A DNA stretch of 64,000 nucleotides from Alligator mississippiensis (taxonomy: Eukaryota > Chordata > Crocodylia > Alligatoridae). The position numbers and the translations under genes were made by a program. The notes below the pieces were generated by a model that saw nothing but the letters and a program-made list of their open reading frames with translations, was not told where the DNA came from and did not search any database. The DNA lies in contig NC_081828.1 of the NCBI RefSeq assembly GCF_030867095.1, forward strand, positions 51,499,434 to 51,563,433, read 5' to 3'. Below, one piece after another: positions 39,854 through 52,600 of the stretch (position 1 is its first letter; every line of letters begins with the position of its first letter).

Positions 39854-42805
39854 TCACTGTTGTCACTATTGCAGGGTGCTCCAATAAGATGCCCACAGAG
39901 AAGGGGGGGGGGGTGTTCCATTCATTTCTGTGAGGTTTCCTGCAAAAAGAGAGGAGGCCTTTAGCAAATGTGGACAATCAAGTCCAAGACCTAGCATGGT
40001 CCTGATGTTGAACTGCCCAGGTCACTGTAAGCTATTGTGGGAGGAACAGGAGAAACATTGAACAAAGATGTTGAACATGGTAATTTCTAAACCCGTAACA
40101 AGTGTAATTACTCTGCTCTGTCTCCTGAAGGGACTTGTCTAACGAGGGCTACGTACAGTACAAACTAATTTAATTATCAAAGACTCTCGTGACTCCCAGG
40201 CTTCCCTGAGCCCATAATGAGGTATTTGGTGTCTACACAAAGCAAACCCTACCTGTCACTTTTCAAGGCAATACCACTGGCCTCTTGTATGGATGAACCG
40301 AGCACACTCAGAGACTCATGGCATTCCCTGGGAGCTATTGTTTTCATCAGAAACTGCGGCATTAGAAAGGAAGGTGAAAGAGGATAAAGATCCCATCAAT
40401 ATGCCGGGAGGTTTAATGCTCTTGTTTGGTGAAAGCAAATGGAAAAACAAATAAACAGAGAATTTGATATTTTCCCCCTTGTATCATATTAGTTACAAAT
40501 GAATGCTAGCATCTGTATTAGAACATAAAATAGGACACCCTTTCCCTAGTTAGTCCAGTCTTTGCACCCACAGAAGAACAGGGAAAAGGGAAGGTGGAGT
40601 TTATATAATTGTTGGGGGGAGAAAAAGGGTACTGCTAAAATGACTTGCAAAAGCTAACAATACAGAAGTTTCCTTCTGCTCTGCTGACAAAACAATCCTT
40701 TAGTTTTCACAAACTTTCTTAGGAGTGGTTTAACTTTGGGGCATAACAACTGCAAAGTTTTTATTTAAATCTTAAATAACTGAAGTTTGGATCACTGGCA
40801 GTGTTCAAAGCCTTAGAGATCCATATCTGCTCGTAAACTGCAAAAGATTGTGTGATTTAACTCTGCTTAAAACAGCAAGAGATGGGACCAGTTACATCTT
40901 GTGCTCTCAACCCTGTTCTCACAACCTCCAGAGCTTGAGCTGATAACAGATTTTCAGGAGGTCATGACCTTTCCCTCTCTGGCTAGAAGGAAGGCCCAAA
41001 CCTGTCTCCCTTGCTAATATGTCAAGTCACAGTATGGAAAAGGCTGACAAGTGAGATAAACCATCCATGTTGCTTTCTATGACATTGATGTGGAGATTAT
41101 TTTTCACTTTAGACCAAAGTGAAAATGACTAAAAGTATATTGTCGTCACGCACCGCTGCTCCCACAGCAGGCAGCCGTGCTCTCTGCAGGTAGGCAATAG
41201 GCCTGGACTGCAAGTGATCCTTGCAAATATCCTTAGTAACGATAACAAGTGTGTGTGTTTATCATATGGTTTTATTTGGGCAGAATTATTTGGGAAGAGT
41301 GTGCGATCTCTATTACAGTTTATCAGTCAATCTACAGATAGTAAAAAGTGCTGGCTTGACAGCCCTTAACTTCCCTATTCATTCACAGATGAAGTATTAT
41401 GTAGTTCTGCTTGGACCTGGAAGGTCCACTTGATGTCATGAGAGGATTATTCAGATTTGGGCTTATTTATTCCTTGGGATCTCTGATAAAACGTAACAAG
41501 TTAACAACTCAGGGCTAAATAGGATTGTGTTTCTTGTGGCATGGAGGCTGCCTTCCCTGAACCAAGACATGATCCATTTTGCATTGCCTGTAGATCAGCC
41601 ATTACTCCCAGAGTCATCTAAATTAGAACCTAAGGCTTAGCATTGAAAGGCATCATGCTGTCCCTGGACCCTGAGTTGTACAGTCCTCACTGAGCCCCTA
41701 TGTAGGGTATTTATTTTCCAGAAGCCCTATAACCCTCCGCTCAGTTACCTGGGTGGGAAAGCAAGTAATGTTGCTGGAATGATTACAGTACAAAAGCCCT
41801 CTGACCCCTAGTGTTCAATAACCCAGTTTCTATTGCCTTCCTGTCCCAACCAGCGCACTGCCCTGGTACTGTAGTATCTAGTATGACATTTGTTGGGCAA
41901 ACTCAACAAGTCCTATCCTTTCATAGCAGAGGATGCACTTTGGCTTCCATCTGAACTTAGCCTCTACCAGACCTGAAGTGGTCAAACTGCATCCCCTGGG
42001 CTTGCTATAGCCAACAAGGCTCTACAGTACAGCCCCCAAATACCTTCCTCCTAATTTGAATGGCCAGCCCAGGGAGATTAAGGATGTGTCTATACCACAG
42101 CAGCAGTGCATCCCAGTGAGGATGCAGCAGGGTATACCTTACCTTCCTGAATCTGCAGGTATGCTCCAGACACAGAAGCCTGCACTGGAATCATCCCCAT
42201 TGCCTATTCTTGAGCCATCTGTCCCTGACAGGCCTGAGAACAGACATTGGAAACAAGAACAGCCATTCTAGTGAACTTCTGGTTCTGGAGTGTATTGGTG
42301 GTCTCAGGTGAGTAGGGTGCTCAGCCTCTTCCTCCCTGGTGTATTGGCCATCATTGCAATGCTCTCACTTCTGAAAGACAATTATTCAGCTCAAGACTGC
42401 CCAGTATATGCTAGTCTATAGTTTCAATGACACACCTTTGAAAGGAGGATAGCTGTAGTCTGTTTTGTTGTACATACATTAAGTGTGAACCCAGCTTTTC
42501 TAGGAAGCGGATGTGACCCTGAAGCTGATGCTGTGGTCCCAGATTGGTTATTATGCTCACGATGAAGATCCCCGTCACATTTTTCACTGTACTGGAACAT
42601 GTACACGAGTGCAAAAGTGCAAGATATACAAGTAAAATGGGTGTCCAAAATGTGACTTTGGGCTGTTAGGGGTTGGGGTGGGGAGTAGAGAGGGAAAGTC
42701 TGAGTTTTCTACTTAGGATTTCTCCTCTTATTGTTCTACATCTTTGTTGCTCAGCTGTGGATCCAGATTGAATGTCAGTAATAAATGAGGTCTTTGAAAT
42801 ACAAA
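39854..42805 (+). other. FAM163A: Probable FAM163A 3' UTR with candidate poly(A) signals
   Basis: No gene or recognisable repeat is seen in this roughly 3-kb stretch downstream of the FAM163A stop, apart from a short G run near 39902-39913. AATAAA hexamers on the plus strand lie at 40449-40454 and 42780-42785. The second is followed within about 60 bp by a T-rich stretch and GGTGATGG, as expected of a cleavage site. The extent is inferred. Confidence 0.45.
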
Positions 42806-42959
42806 ATGGGCATGCTCGTGCTCTCTTTTTTTGGTGATGGGCAGCTTTATACAAAGCAAGTTTTACACAATCCTGCACAGGATGTGGCTTAGGATATGTG
42901 TTCCTCACTCCCATCCATGCCATCCCCTTGCCCTCTGGCTCAAAAACAGGTGCCCAGGA

Positions 42960-43489
42960 AACATACATATTTGTTTAGCTCTTTATTGTGACATAGAATG
43001 ATTTTGCTTGGAGTGACCTGGTGGATAGAGGATTGCTGAGTGCAGATGGTGTTGCTGCCATCTGTGCTACTGCTGGTGGTTGGGACAGCTGCCCACCCAT
43101 GTTCTGCTAGAACTTTTTGCTCGTATCCCTGAGGTGCCGGACATGGACCCAGCTGGGAGAAATGATATGAAATCACTGGAGTGGTGGGGAAAAGGAAGTG
43201 CTCCTCATTGATGACTGATAGCAGGGATGAACTTCCCCCATTACTATGTTTCTGGTTGCTTTGTGGGACAGGATGATCTCTCTTTAATGGGTCAGGTAAG
43301 TCGTATTAGTCAAGAAGGGACGGTGGTTGCTACATGTCCTAGAAATCCTTCTGAGTAGGCTATTCTACAAGGATTGGCTCAGTGACCAAGCCAATGGCTT
43401 CTTTCACAGAGAAAAGGCTTTTTGTGGAGTCTTTTTCTAGGGGGAATCTTGCCCCTTGGTCTCAAAAGGGAAGTGTGGTCAGGCAGCAG
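42960..43489 (-). other. ADAMTSL2: ADAMTSL2-like 3' UTR with AATAAA signal
   Basis: On the minus strand AATAAA occupies 42987-42982 about 500 nt after the stop. A weaker ATTAAA lies at 43288-43283. Cleavage would fall near 42960-42970. No repeat is recognised here. The UTR extent is inferred. Confidence 0.5.
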
Positions 43490-43608
43490 TCAGGGCAAGC
43501 GACTCCTGCATGACCGGCAGCAGGCCTTCCTGTAGTACCAGTGTGAGCACAGCTTCACCTTCAGCACCAGCATACAGTTGGCTGTTACTTTGTCTTCACA
43601 GTCTTCTT
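43490..43608 (-). CDS. ADAMTSL2: ADAMTSL2-like terminal exon: PLAC domain and stop
   Basis: The acceptor ttcactccccag completes a split Glu codon. The exon then encodes [20 protein letters not shown] and [18 protein letters not shown] before TGA (43490-43492). The six-cysteine C-x-x-x-x-x-x-x-C...LC-x-H-x-Y-Y-x-K-x-CC-x-SC pattern is the PLAC domain that closes ADAMTSL and papilin-type proteins. Too short for simple ORF calling but clear on the reverse strand. Confidence 0.94.
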
Positions 43609-46600
43609 CTGGGGAGTGAAAACATCCACAGAAGAGGTTAAAGCAACAGCATTCTCCACTAGGACTAAGCTGGCCACAGCTTCAAGGCTGCCACCCTCTG
43701 AGACTGTCCCCATCTTACCTGGGGCCTCTATGGGGCATGGCTGGAGCTGGCAAGCTTGTCTGGCTTCAGGTTTGGAACCCAGTTCACAGCCCTGGCCCAG
43801 GGCTTCTCCCTGGTAACACTTCACCTCACGCAGCCGCACGCCAGCACCACAGGTCTTACTGCACTGTCAGGACCAAGAAGGGATACAGCTGTGAGCACAC
43901 TACATTTCTATCAGCTCAGTATGTTCTTTTGGGCCCTGAGCAAGACATAGAGGGAGCTCCTACAAGACTCAGTTTTTAGTCCCCAGACAGCCTCACATCA
44001 CATCAATAATACAGAATTTTAATGGAGCTCAAGTAAAGACTAGTGTTCTCCCTCTGCCTTTCCCTGTCCCTATTGCTGTATTCCTAAGGGATTAGGACAC
44101 AAGTAGAAATCCTTCCTTTCCAGTGTAATGGCTAGCAGCTCATGAATGTCACCAAGGGCAGCCAGAGATCTGCAGAAGCTGAACGAATGGGTTAGCATTG
44201 TTACTAACTTACCTGTGTGTAAGGTAACTAATTTACCACTACTACTAATTTACTACTCTGTAGAGTGCCTGCAGAGATTGCCCACCCCCTAGGGCAGGCA
44301 GATTAAGAGGACTTTAGAAAACTAAGGACCGAAGCAGCTAAGAAACAGGTCAGGACTTAGTCAGTGACAAAAGTGTGCAAGGAAACTGGAGAGACTGACA
44401 ATGGGGCATGGAAGATTTCACTTTGGCTGGGACTCCAGTCTTAGTCAGGCAGTGACAAACTAGTAACCGCTGATGACTCTTTGGTGACTTAGTATCTTCG
44501 GAAACTTTTACCTGGGAGGGAGCACCCTTCCAAACATACTGGAGAAAGCACCCTTCCAACGTTTATATCGAGTGTTCTCCGAAACGGAGCTCTCTTCCCA
44601 TGCCTGAGGAAGGGTCCCTCCTCCAGGCTAGGGTGGTGCTATATAGGACCTTACCCTGTTGCTGTCCATTCTATGGACAGAGTACTTCAGTCCCAAGGGC
44701 TGTCACTCAGGTCCCTGTTTCTAACCCAAAGCTCACACACAAGCTTATGTTGTCTCCTGCATGTCTCTTTGTGCTGTTCAGGGAGATGGTCACCAAATTT
44801 TGGGGCTATCCTCACCTCAAAAGGCTTATGCTACCTTCTCCATCAGACTTAATTGTGCCACAGGCACCAACAGGAACGTAAACATCCTCTCTGCCCCCTC
44901 TCCCCAGGTTCCCTCAATACCTCATACTTCTAGGCCTTTTCTGCTACAGCACTCTCCACCATCTCCTTCCCTCTCCCCAGCTCCCTCCCCTCTCCTCTCC
45001 TCAAGCCTTGTATTTGCTTTCTCCATTCTCCTTACAGAGCCTTCAGTACCTATCACCATGGGTAGCCTCCCATGGCCAACCTCGCTGAGTGGGGAGGGGT
45101 GTTCCCCGCAGCCAATCTCACTGATGGGGGGAGGGGAGGGAAGAGGGTGGTCCTCCCCTGGCCGATCACTGCAACCACTTCCGGAAGTGGCTGCAGCCAC
45201 TTCTGGGAGCGCTGCTCCCTGGTTGGTGCTCATGCGGGGGGGGGGGCACCTGCCCCCCCGGCTCATTGCCTAAGCAGCTTAAAAAGGTCTTCCCAGAGCC
45301 ACCCATCCTAGCCTTCAAACAAGCACCGAACCTCGCCAACCTCATCACCAGAAGCAAACTTCCTCAACCCAGAACACACCAAAAGGATCCAGACCGTGCC
45401 ATGACAAGAAATGCAAAACCTGCCAACACATCTCCACCACCCCCACTATTACTACACCCCACAACAGAGCCATCAGCATCCCAGGATCTTACAGCTGCGC
45501 CTCCAGAAATGTAATATACCTCATCCAATGCACCAAATGCCCTGATGGAAAATACGTAGGAGAGACCAGACAACAACTGTGCACCAGAATGAACGCACAC
45601 CGGAAATCCATCAAAGACAGAAATACCCAATTACTGGTGGGGGCACGTGTCTCACAGGAGGGCCACTCTCTCTCCAATCTCTCAGTCCTGATCCTCAAGG
45701 GAAATTTACACAACACTTCCCAGAGACGAGCCTATGAGCTCCATTTCATCAACCTGCTGGATACTAGAGATCATGGACTAAACATAGACATTGGATTTTT
45801 GATACATTACAATCTGCCTGGCAACTGACTCCCCAGCCCAGCCCAGCCCCTGGCTTCTTTACTTTTCATTCCATCCAGGAAGAGCACACACCAACTGCTG
45901 ACACTTCCTTCGCTGGACGAAGGGTTTTTGAACCCGAAAGCTTGCTTAATAAATATTCTCCAACTATTTGGGTTGGTCTAATAAAAGATATCAAATTCAC
46001 CCAAGGTGTCTGCCAGTCAGGGGGTGCACTGGTGCTCTCAGGGAGCGCACGTGCACCCCCTACACGTTGCCACTACCTATCACCTTTCCCTCAAACCTTA
46101 CCTGAGACCAAGATGTGGTGAACCATGTAGAGCAAGGTCTCTTGAAACAGGCTGCCTGCACCTCAGGTTTCTGGGAGGTATCGCAGCGCATTTCAGGATA
46201 TTCCCTATACACACCATTCTCCAGGCCTGCGCAAAGTACACTCCGAGTCTTCATCCCACGGCCACACCTGGCATCACACTGGAAGAGAGAAGCAGCCAAG
46301 GATGAACTGGTCAGTAATGAACAACATAATCTGGGCATGGGATTTGTGCTTCTTCCTCACCAACAGCAAAACCAATGAATAGATGCCCAGCTTGCAGGTG
46401 CATAGTAAGTCTCCATGGATAAGTGCCTGCAAAGGGCTTTGAGTTTCTTGGATATAGGGCACAGGCATGCGCATTGTTATTACCCTTTGGCAAATAGTGA
46501 GCCTCTGCATTCTGAGTGGCTTGGTGTGAGCATGACTGCTGCGAGAGACCCCTAGGTCCCACATCATAGTGATAATGAAGGTGAGGAATTGAGAGCTCTG

Positions 46601-49600
46601 TGGTTGTTTTACACACCCATCAGCATGGCTTCTTTCAATGTATTTATGTGCCCAGGCAAGGGACGGACAGGTACGTAGAGTGTGTTGATGCATTAACCTC
46701 AGTCAGTACCTGGGGAGAACAGTACACTTTACACTTCCCAAAAGAAACTGAAGTAACACAGCACGGGATTGGTTGTTACAAGCTTGAGGCAGACCTCTGC
46801 ACAGAGACCAAATGACATCTAACTGTATGATCAGTGTCTCCGCTTCAGGGAGAGCTCCTATAAATTCAGTCATACAGTTAATTCTGCTCTGTTCCTTTAG
46901 TGCAGTTAGAGCCACAGCCAGTGAATTGAGTGATAGCTGAGCCCTCATTGCTTTTCACTCATGTTTGCCATGCTGGGCTAGCATGGGGGCAAGGAAGGGC
47001 TCTCATTCCTATTCTATGTGGATCAGCTCACTGGGTTCTGACCCATGTCAGGCCATCTAGAGCAAGGAAAGCAACATGAGAAAGAAAGAGCCCAACTGGC
47101 CTCTCAACGCTCAGATGGAACTGACAGGGTGAGCTGCAGTGCTCTGTGTAAACCATTCAGCATGCAAGGCCTAAAGGGATTAATGAAGCAGGGAATTAGT
47201 ATCTCAGGTGTCATCTATTACCAGGGAGAAGAGGCAGGTTTGATCAGGGGCTGTTCAACCAAAGAGAGAACAACATTTAGTCAAGGGTGGGAGGAACTCA
47301 GGTAACCAAACCTTGAAATAGGGAGTTAATGAACTCTCCCCCAACCTCACTGGCCCCTCTGACTGTATCATGTCCATGCTCTGCCTTAACACTACTTGAG
47401 GCCTGGATGCTTCTGCCAAATATCATGATCCCTCCTGATTTAGCTCTAAATCCACATTAGCACCATGCGTCACACAGCAGCTCCAAGCCCCCAGTGCCCT
47501 GCCTGGCGCTTCCTGGATGCGCTAGGATTCTGAATGCCTCATAACGCATTGAGCTAATGCATGACTGATGACAAAGTTGGCAGGCAGTGCAGAGCAGCAC
47601 CTGGTCTAAGGCTGCCCCATGGGACCAGAAGGCTTAGTCTGCAGCACAAACTACCATTTTGAAAAACTGGCAGGAAGCACAAACCTTGTCCCTGGAACTT
47701 CTATGCTGTTTTGGAACTGGCAGTGCCTGTAACACGGACAGCACTTGAAACTGGTTGGCAGAGGGTAGCTGGTAGCCACAATGTGCTGGAAAGGATGGTA
47801 TGGCTGGAAACTACCTGTAGTGGACCTGTACCCTTTCTCTAGTCCTAGACCTATACAGTTCCATGCAGACATAACCATGTTCCCACAACCTCTCCTGTGT
47901 TGCAGCCTCACCCCCTGTGAAAAACATCCCACACCCCAGATCTCAAAATCTGGTCACACTAGACACCAAGCTACTGAGGCAGAAGGAAGACAGGGACATG
48001 TCTCATGAGCTTCTGGCCATGGGAGATGGTCACAATGGAGTGTTCTTCCATTGGCTGTTATTGAAAATGAGTCACCCAGGGAGAAATTCAATATGACCTT
48101 GATAGCCTGGATGTGAAATTTCTCTGTCTGGGCCCAAGGTTCTGGCTCAGGCCCATCCCTAGTGTTCCCCACTGTAACTGTGCTGTAGATTCTATAAGTG
48201 ACCTGTGAAGTTTGGGGTTTAACAGCCCAACCAAAAAAAAAAAGATACAATTCAGTTCAGGTCAAATTTAAAAAATTGGGGTATTTTCAATTAAACAAAT
48301 AAAACAACCCCCTCCTCAACCCAAAATGTTTTATTATCCAGAAATGTTTTGTTAGACACAAAACAAAATGTTCTGTTTAAGTTTTTAGGTACTTACTGCT
48401 TTAAGAAAAAACAATTCTCTCTTAATGTGGGTCATTTTTGTTAAAATGAGAAATGCCACTTCAAAGTGAAAACCTGAAAGACTGCATTTTTTTAAATGCT
48501 GAAACCTAATGTTTTGTTTTAAAAATCTTTCCAAAGTTTTGATGGTATTGAAGTGATGCTGAAGTCATGATAATCCAGGATGTATGTGAGAGGCAAGGAT
48601 TTTTGTGGGTAACGTCTGATGTTTTCAGACTCTCCGTTCTCCCCCCACAATTTTATCCCTGCCAAAACTACTCATTGAACTGACCCTGATTTTGTTTTGA
48701 TCCCTTCAAAGTTTCATTATTTTTGGTGAGTATACTATTAACTGAAAAAGTCTTGCCTAATTTTTATTTGAATTTGGGGTTCTTGTTTGGAGACACACTG
48801 TGGTCAGCAAGAATCAGGGCAGCAGAGAGCACTTCCTTAGGACAATGCTGCCCTCTGATGGGAGCTGAGAGTGCATTCAAACCAGCTCAGAGTTGCACAG
48901 CTGTGGGACCATGGGCTTTGTGACTCCTGTCTGCTTTGCGAACCTCCTGTGCATCCTGTTGTTGGAAAGAGGCCACAGAGCTAACCCCATACAAGGTAAC
49001 ATGACCACCACATCAGCACAGGAGCTGCAACAGGGCCATGCAACACCATTCTGAGCACCCAATGCACTTATGCTCCAATGGGATGTATTGGTCCACCCCT
49101 CAAGTCATTCTTTCTGACCAATGGTAGTCCATGAAGAGGGGATCCAGAGATCATTCTCGGCTTCATGCTGAAGGAAGCAAAAGGAAAAGAACTGTAAGCA
49201 GGTGGGTCGCTGTGGTGTAGAGAGGATTCAGGAGAAATGGTTCCTGGGTGCAAGGAGGTGAGAAATTTTCCCCTGACACCAGCCATGGGACAGGCTATGG
49301 GTATGATCTTCCTTTCCCACAGCAGATAGGGAGATCCACCACTGCTGAGTGAGAACTGCTGCATTATGTCCTCAGCTCCTGCAGGCTGCATCCTGCCCTC
49401 TACAGCACGAATCCCCCACCCCCTGCCTGACCAGGTACAATGATGCCTCTGTTACCCAGACTGCAGAAAGGAACATTTCCTTGGATTCTTCTCATCTCCA
49501 GTGCTTGTACTTTGATCCCTCTCATCGACTACAAGGACTCTCCATTTCTTGAGGATCACATATGTCTTGTTGCCTTCCCAAAGTCCCTTGATACTAATAC

Positions 49601-52600
49601 ACAAGACCTCTGGGCTTATGGGAGTCATACTGGAAAGTTGTCAGACACAGGGAGCTGGGCTGAAGGAGAAGACTGGGCCCTTTCTCTCTGTCTGAGGAAG
49701 GGCAAGACAGAGGGCAGGTGGAAAGAGACAACTCCAGACTTACCTGGTCCCATTCTTGCTCCACCCAGTGGGCAGGGCAATTCGTGTCTCCACAGGGGTG
49801 GACAGTCAGAGGTTTGGCTACAGAGTCACACTGTGAGTCTGAGATCACCTTCCCCTCCTGGTTGCGGCACACAACGAAACGGCTCATTCGCCCTTCACCA
49901 CACAGTCCTGAGCACTTGATGAAATAAAGGGTATGTAAACTACAGGTTTGTAAACATACAGGTCACTGAACAGCACCAGAGCAGGTGAAGGTAGCCTGGA
50001 CTAGTGGCTGAAGCTTAGGCATGGGCATCAAGAGGGTGAGTTCTGTTCCTGCCTTGGACACTGACACACTTTGGTCAAATCACTTCAGCTGCCAATGCAG
50101 CAGCTGCTAGCATCAAGGTTGCACAACAGTTTCCATTCTCATTTTTTCCAGTCATTTAGAACTTCCCCAAACTTCTGACTTTGAGGCTGACATTCTCCAG
50201 GTTTAGACTCAGCGCATGTTTTTTAAAAAGTCTGAGTCAAAACAATTCAGCCACTTTTTCTGGGTACAAACTGCAGGTTAGAAATGTCCCCTGTAATGCA
50301 TCAGTGGGGAATCTAGTCTCCCATCTCTTCAGCCCTGAGCTGCCACAGTTCTTCCCCCAGCTTCCAAACCCTGCACAGAGAAGGGAGAGCATCCTGGTTG
50401 GACTCACCGGTCCCCAGTCTGAGGTGGTCCAGTGCCGGTCACAGGGTGGGCCCATGCATTCCTTCTCACTGGTAGGTTTCTTGGATTCATCACAGAGGGG
50501 TGCCTCCACCGAGCATCGTACCTCCCTCTTCATCATCCCCTGACTGCCACACTGAGCAGAACACTACAAAAGGGGAAGCAGCCCAAGTCAGTATGGGGAT
50601 AGGAAGTAGGAAAAGTGAGGAGAAAGGTTTTTTATTTCTTTTTCCTTTTTTCTCCTCAGAATGAAGCTGGTATTGGTGGTGATAGGGAAGGTGGCCTTAT
50701 GACTAATGTACCAGAAGGGGAAGATAAATGCAGCCGCTTATTTTCTCCGTGTCCTGGGGTAAGTCCTTCAAAACATGGCTTTACAAGTTTTGGGTTTCCG
50801 TCATGTGTCACAGGCCTCAGTTCTCAAATGGGCTCACACACAGCCCCTTCTAACTTAATGGGACCTGAGGCTGTTTGACCCTTCAAAAATCGGGTCCAAG
50901 GTGTGTCTGTAATCACCTAAAATCAATGGCCTCTTCCATGTCTCTCTTTCTTTATCTGTAAAGTAGGAGCTAAACTTGTCTCTCTCATATGAGTATTGCA
51001 TGCACTGAGAGTCTAGCCAGGAAGAGAGTATACAAATACCAGTTGCTATAAATGATGGCAGTGGATGTTAGTCCTCTGGGCTGTGTCAGAACAAGTAAAG
51101 GATAGACAAATACTGGACAAGCTTCCTCAGGCAACCCCTCAAAGATGTCTCAGCCAGGTTGATGATCTCTGAACATCATAGCTAGGAAAGTGTCAGTTGG
51201 CTGCAGGCAGATTTCCTTTGGTCCTGGACCAGTGTCTGGTTTAACCCTGACACCTGGGGGTAGGCCCTTGCTCTCCATACCTCAGACCACTCAGAGAGCT
51301 CCCATTGGGGCCCACAGGCCTTGTTCTTGCATGCTTTCTTTTCCATTAGCCTGGTCAGGCCAGCTGACTCGCACAGCTCGTCGTACACAGAGCTGTCAAA
51401 GCCTGGAGCCAGCATCTTCCAGCAGCGCACAGTCCGATACTGATAGCCTTCCCCGCAGGTCCTGGAGCACTCACTCCACCGGCTGGTCTCCCACCTTCAT
51501 GAGGGATTGCAAGGAGGGAAGAAACAAAGCAAGACACAGTTCAGAATGTGGCATGCTGAGTGGCAGGTGGGGCAAGGACTGGACTAGCTGGTACAAGCCA
51601 CTGATGGGCTTCTCACTGCTAGCCCTGCCTGCCACTATGTGTACATGGGAACTGCAGTCACACTGCCAACAACAAGGAGATTTTATTGGACCATTATTGT
51701 TGTTTGTTGAAATAACCGTTTCTCCTTAGTATCTCAGATGCCACACAGAATTTGGCTGTGCTTAAAAGCAAAGCTGCATGGGACTCTCCCCAGGGCAAGG
51801 GTAATACTTATATCCTAGCCAAGCCCCTACTGCCATCCTGCAGTGACCTAAAATTTGCTGAGTAAGTGACTCTGGACACACCGTTTTCTTTCACTTTCTG
51901 CCCCACCTGCTGTAGAGAAATGTTGAGTCTGGTTTGAAGGCTGTGACTTTCCTCCACAGAGGTGCAAGCATGCGGGGGGGCTGATTCTCCCAATGTCTTG
52001 CATTGTAAACGGAAGGGTGGGGGTCAGGTAAGGAGCGTGAGGAGTCCTGGCTATGCATACACCCCCAGTCACCTGAGTACTTGGCAGGAGGAATCACAGG
52101 TCACTAATGAAAAGGGGGTTGAGTAACTTATTCCCCCTCATCAGAATAACAGAAGCACTGGGGTGAGTCATGGCTCCTCCTCTTCTGATGCTCCCGTGGT
52201 GGTGCCTAGCATAAGGCAGGTGCTAAATGAAGTGTCCTGCCCATGGTCTGCAAGTTCTGTTTAGTGCTTCTGGCACTCTCAGTGGAAGGTAATGCAGAAA
52301 TGTCACTGGATATTTTTTCACTGCCTTTAAATTAATAGTGCTGTTTTTTTCCAGTTTGTTGTAAAGCCATGAAACCCACCCCAGCAAATGGCAAACCAGT
52401 GTTCTCAGCATCTCTTTATTCAAAGGAGGTAGTTTCTCTACAGGAGAACCTTCTCGGGTATATCAGAGTCACCCCCCCATGCTATAATACCAATATCACC
52501 TGCAAAAGGCAATAGACAAGTTCCGTTTTTCATTCCATCCCTTTCTAATACTCTGCACTGTGAATGCAAAATAATCCACAGTGTAAGATGTACTAAGTGG

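Noticed and set aside
44761..45311. 170-codon plus-strand ORF and minus-strand counterpart
   Set aside because: Pyrimidine- and G-rich compositional ORFs, with no domain and no splice support.
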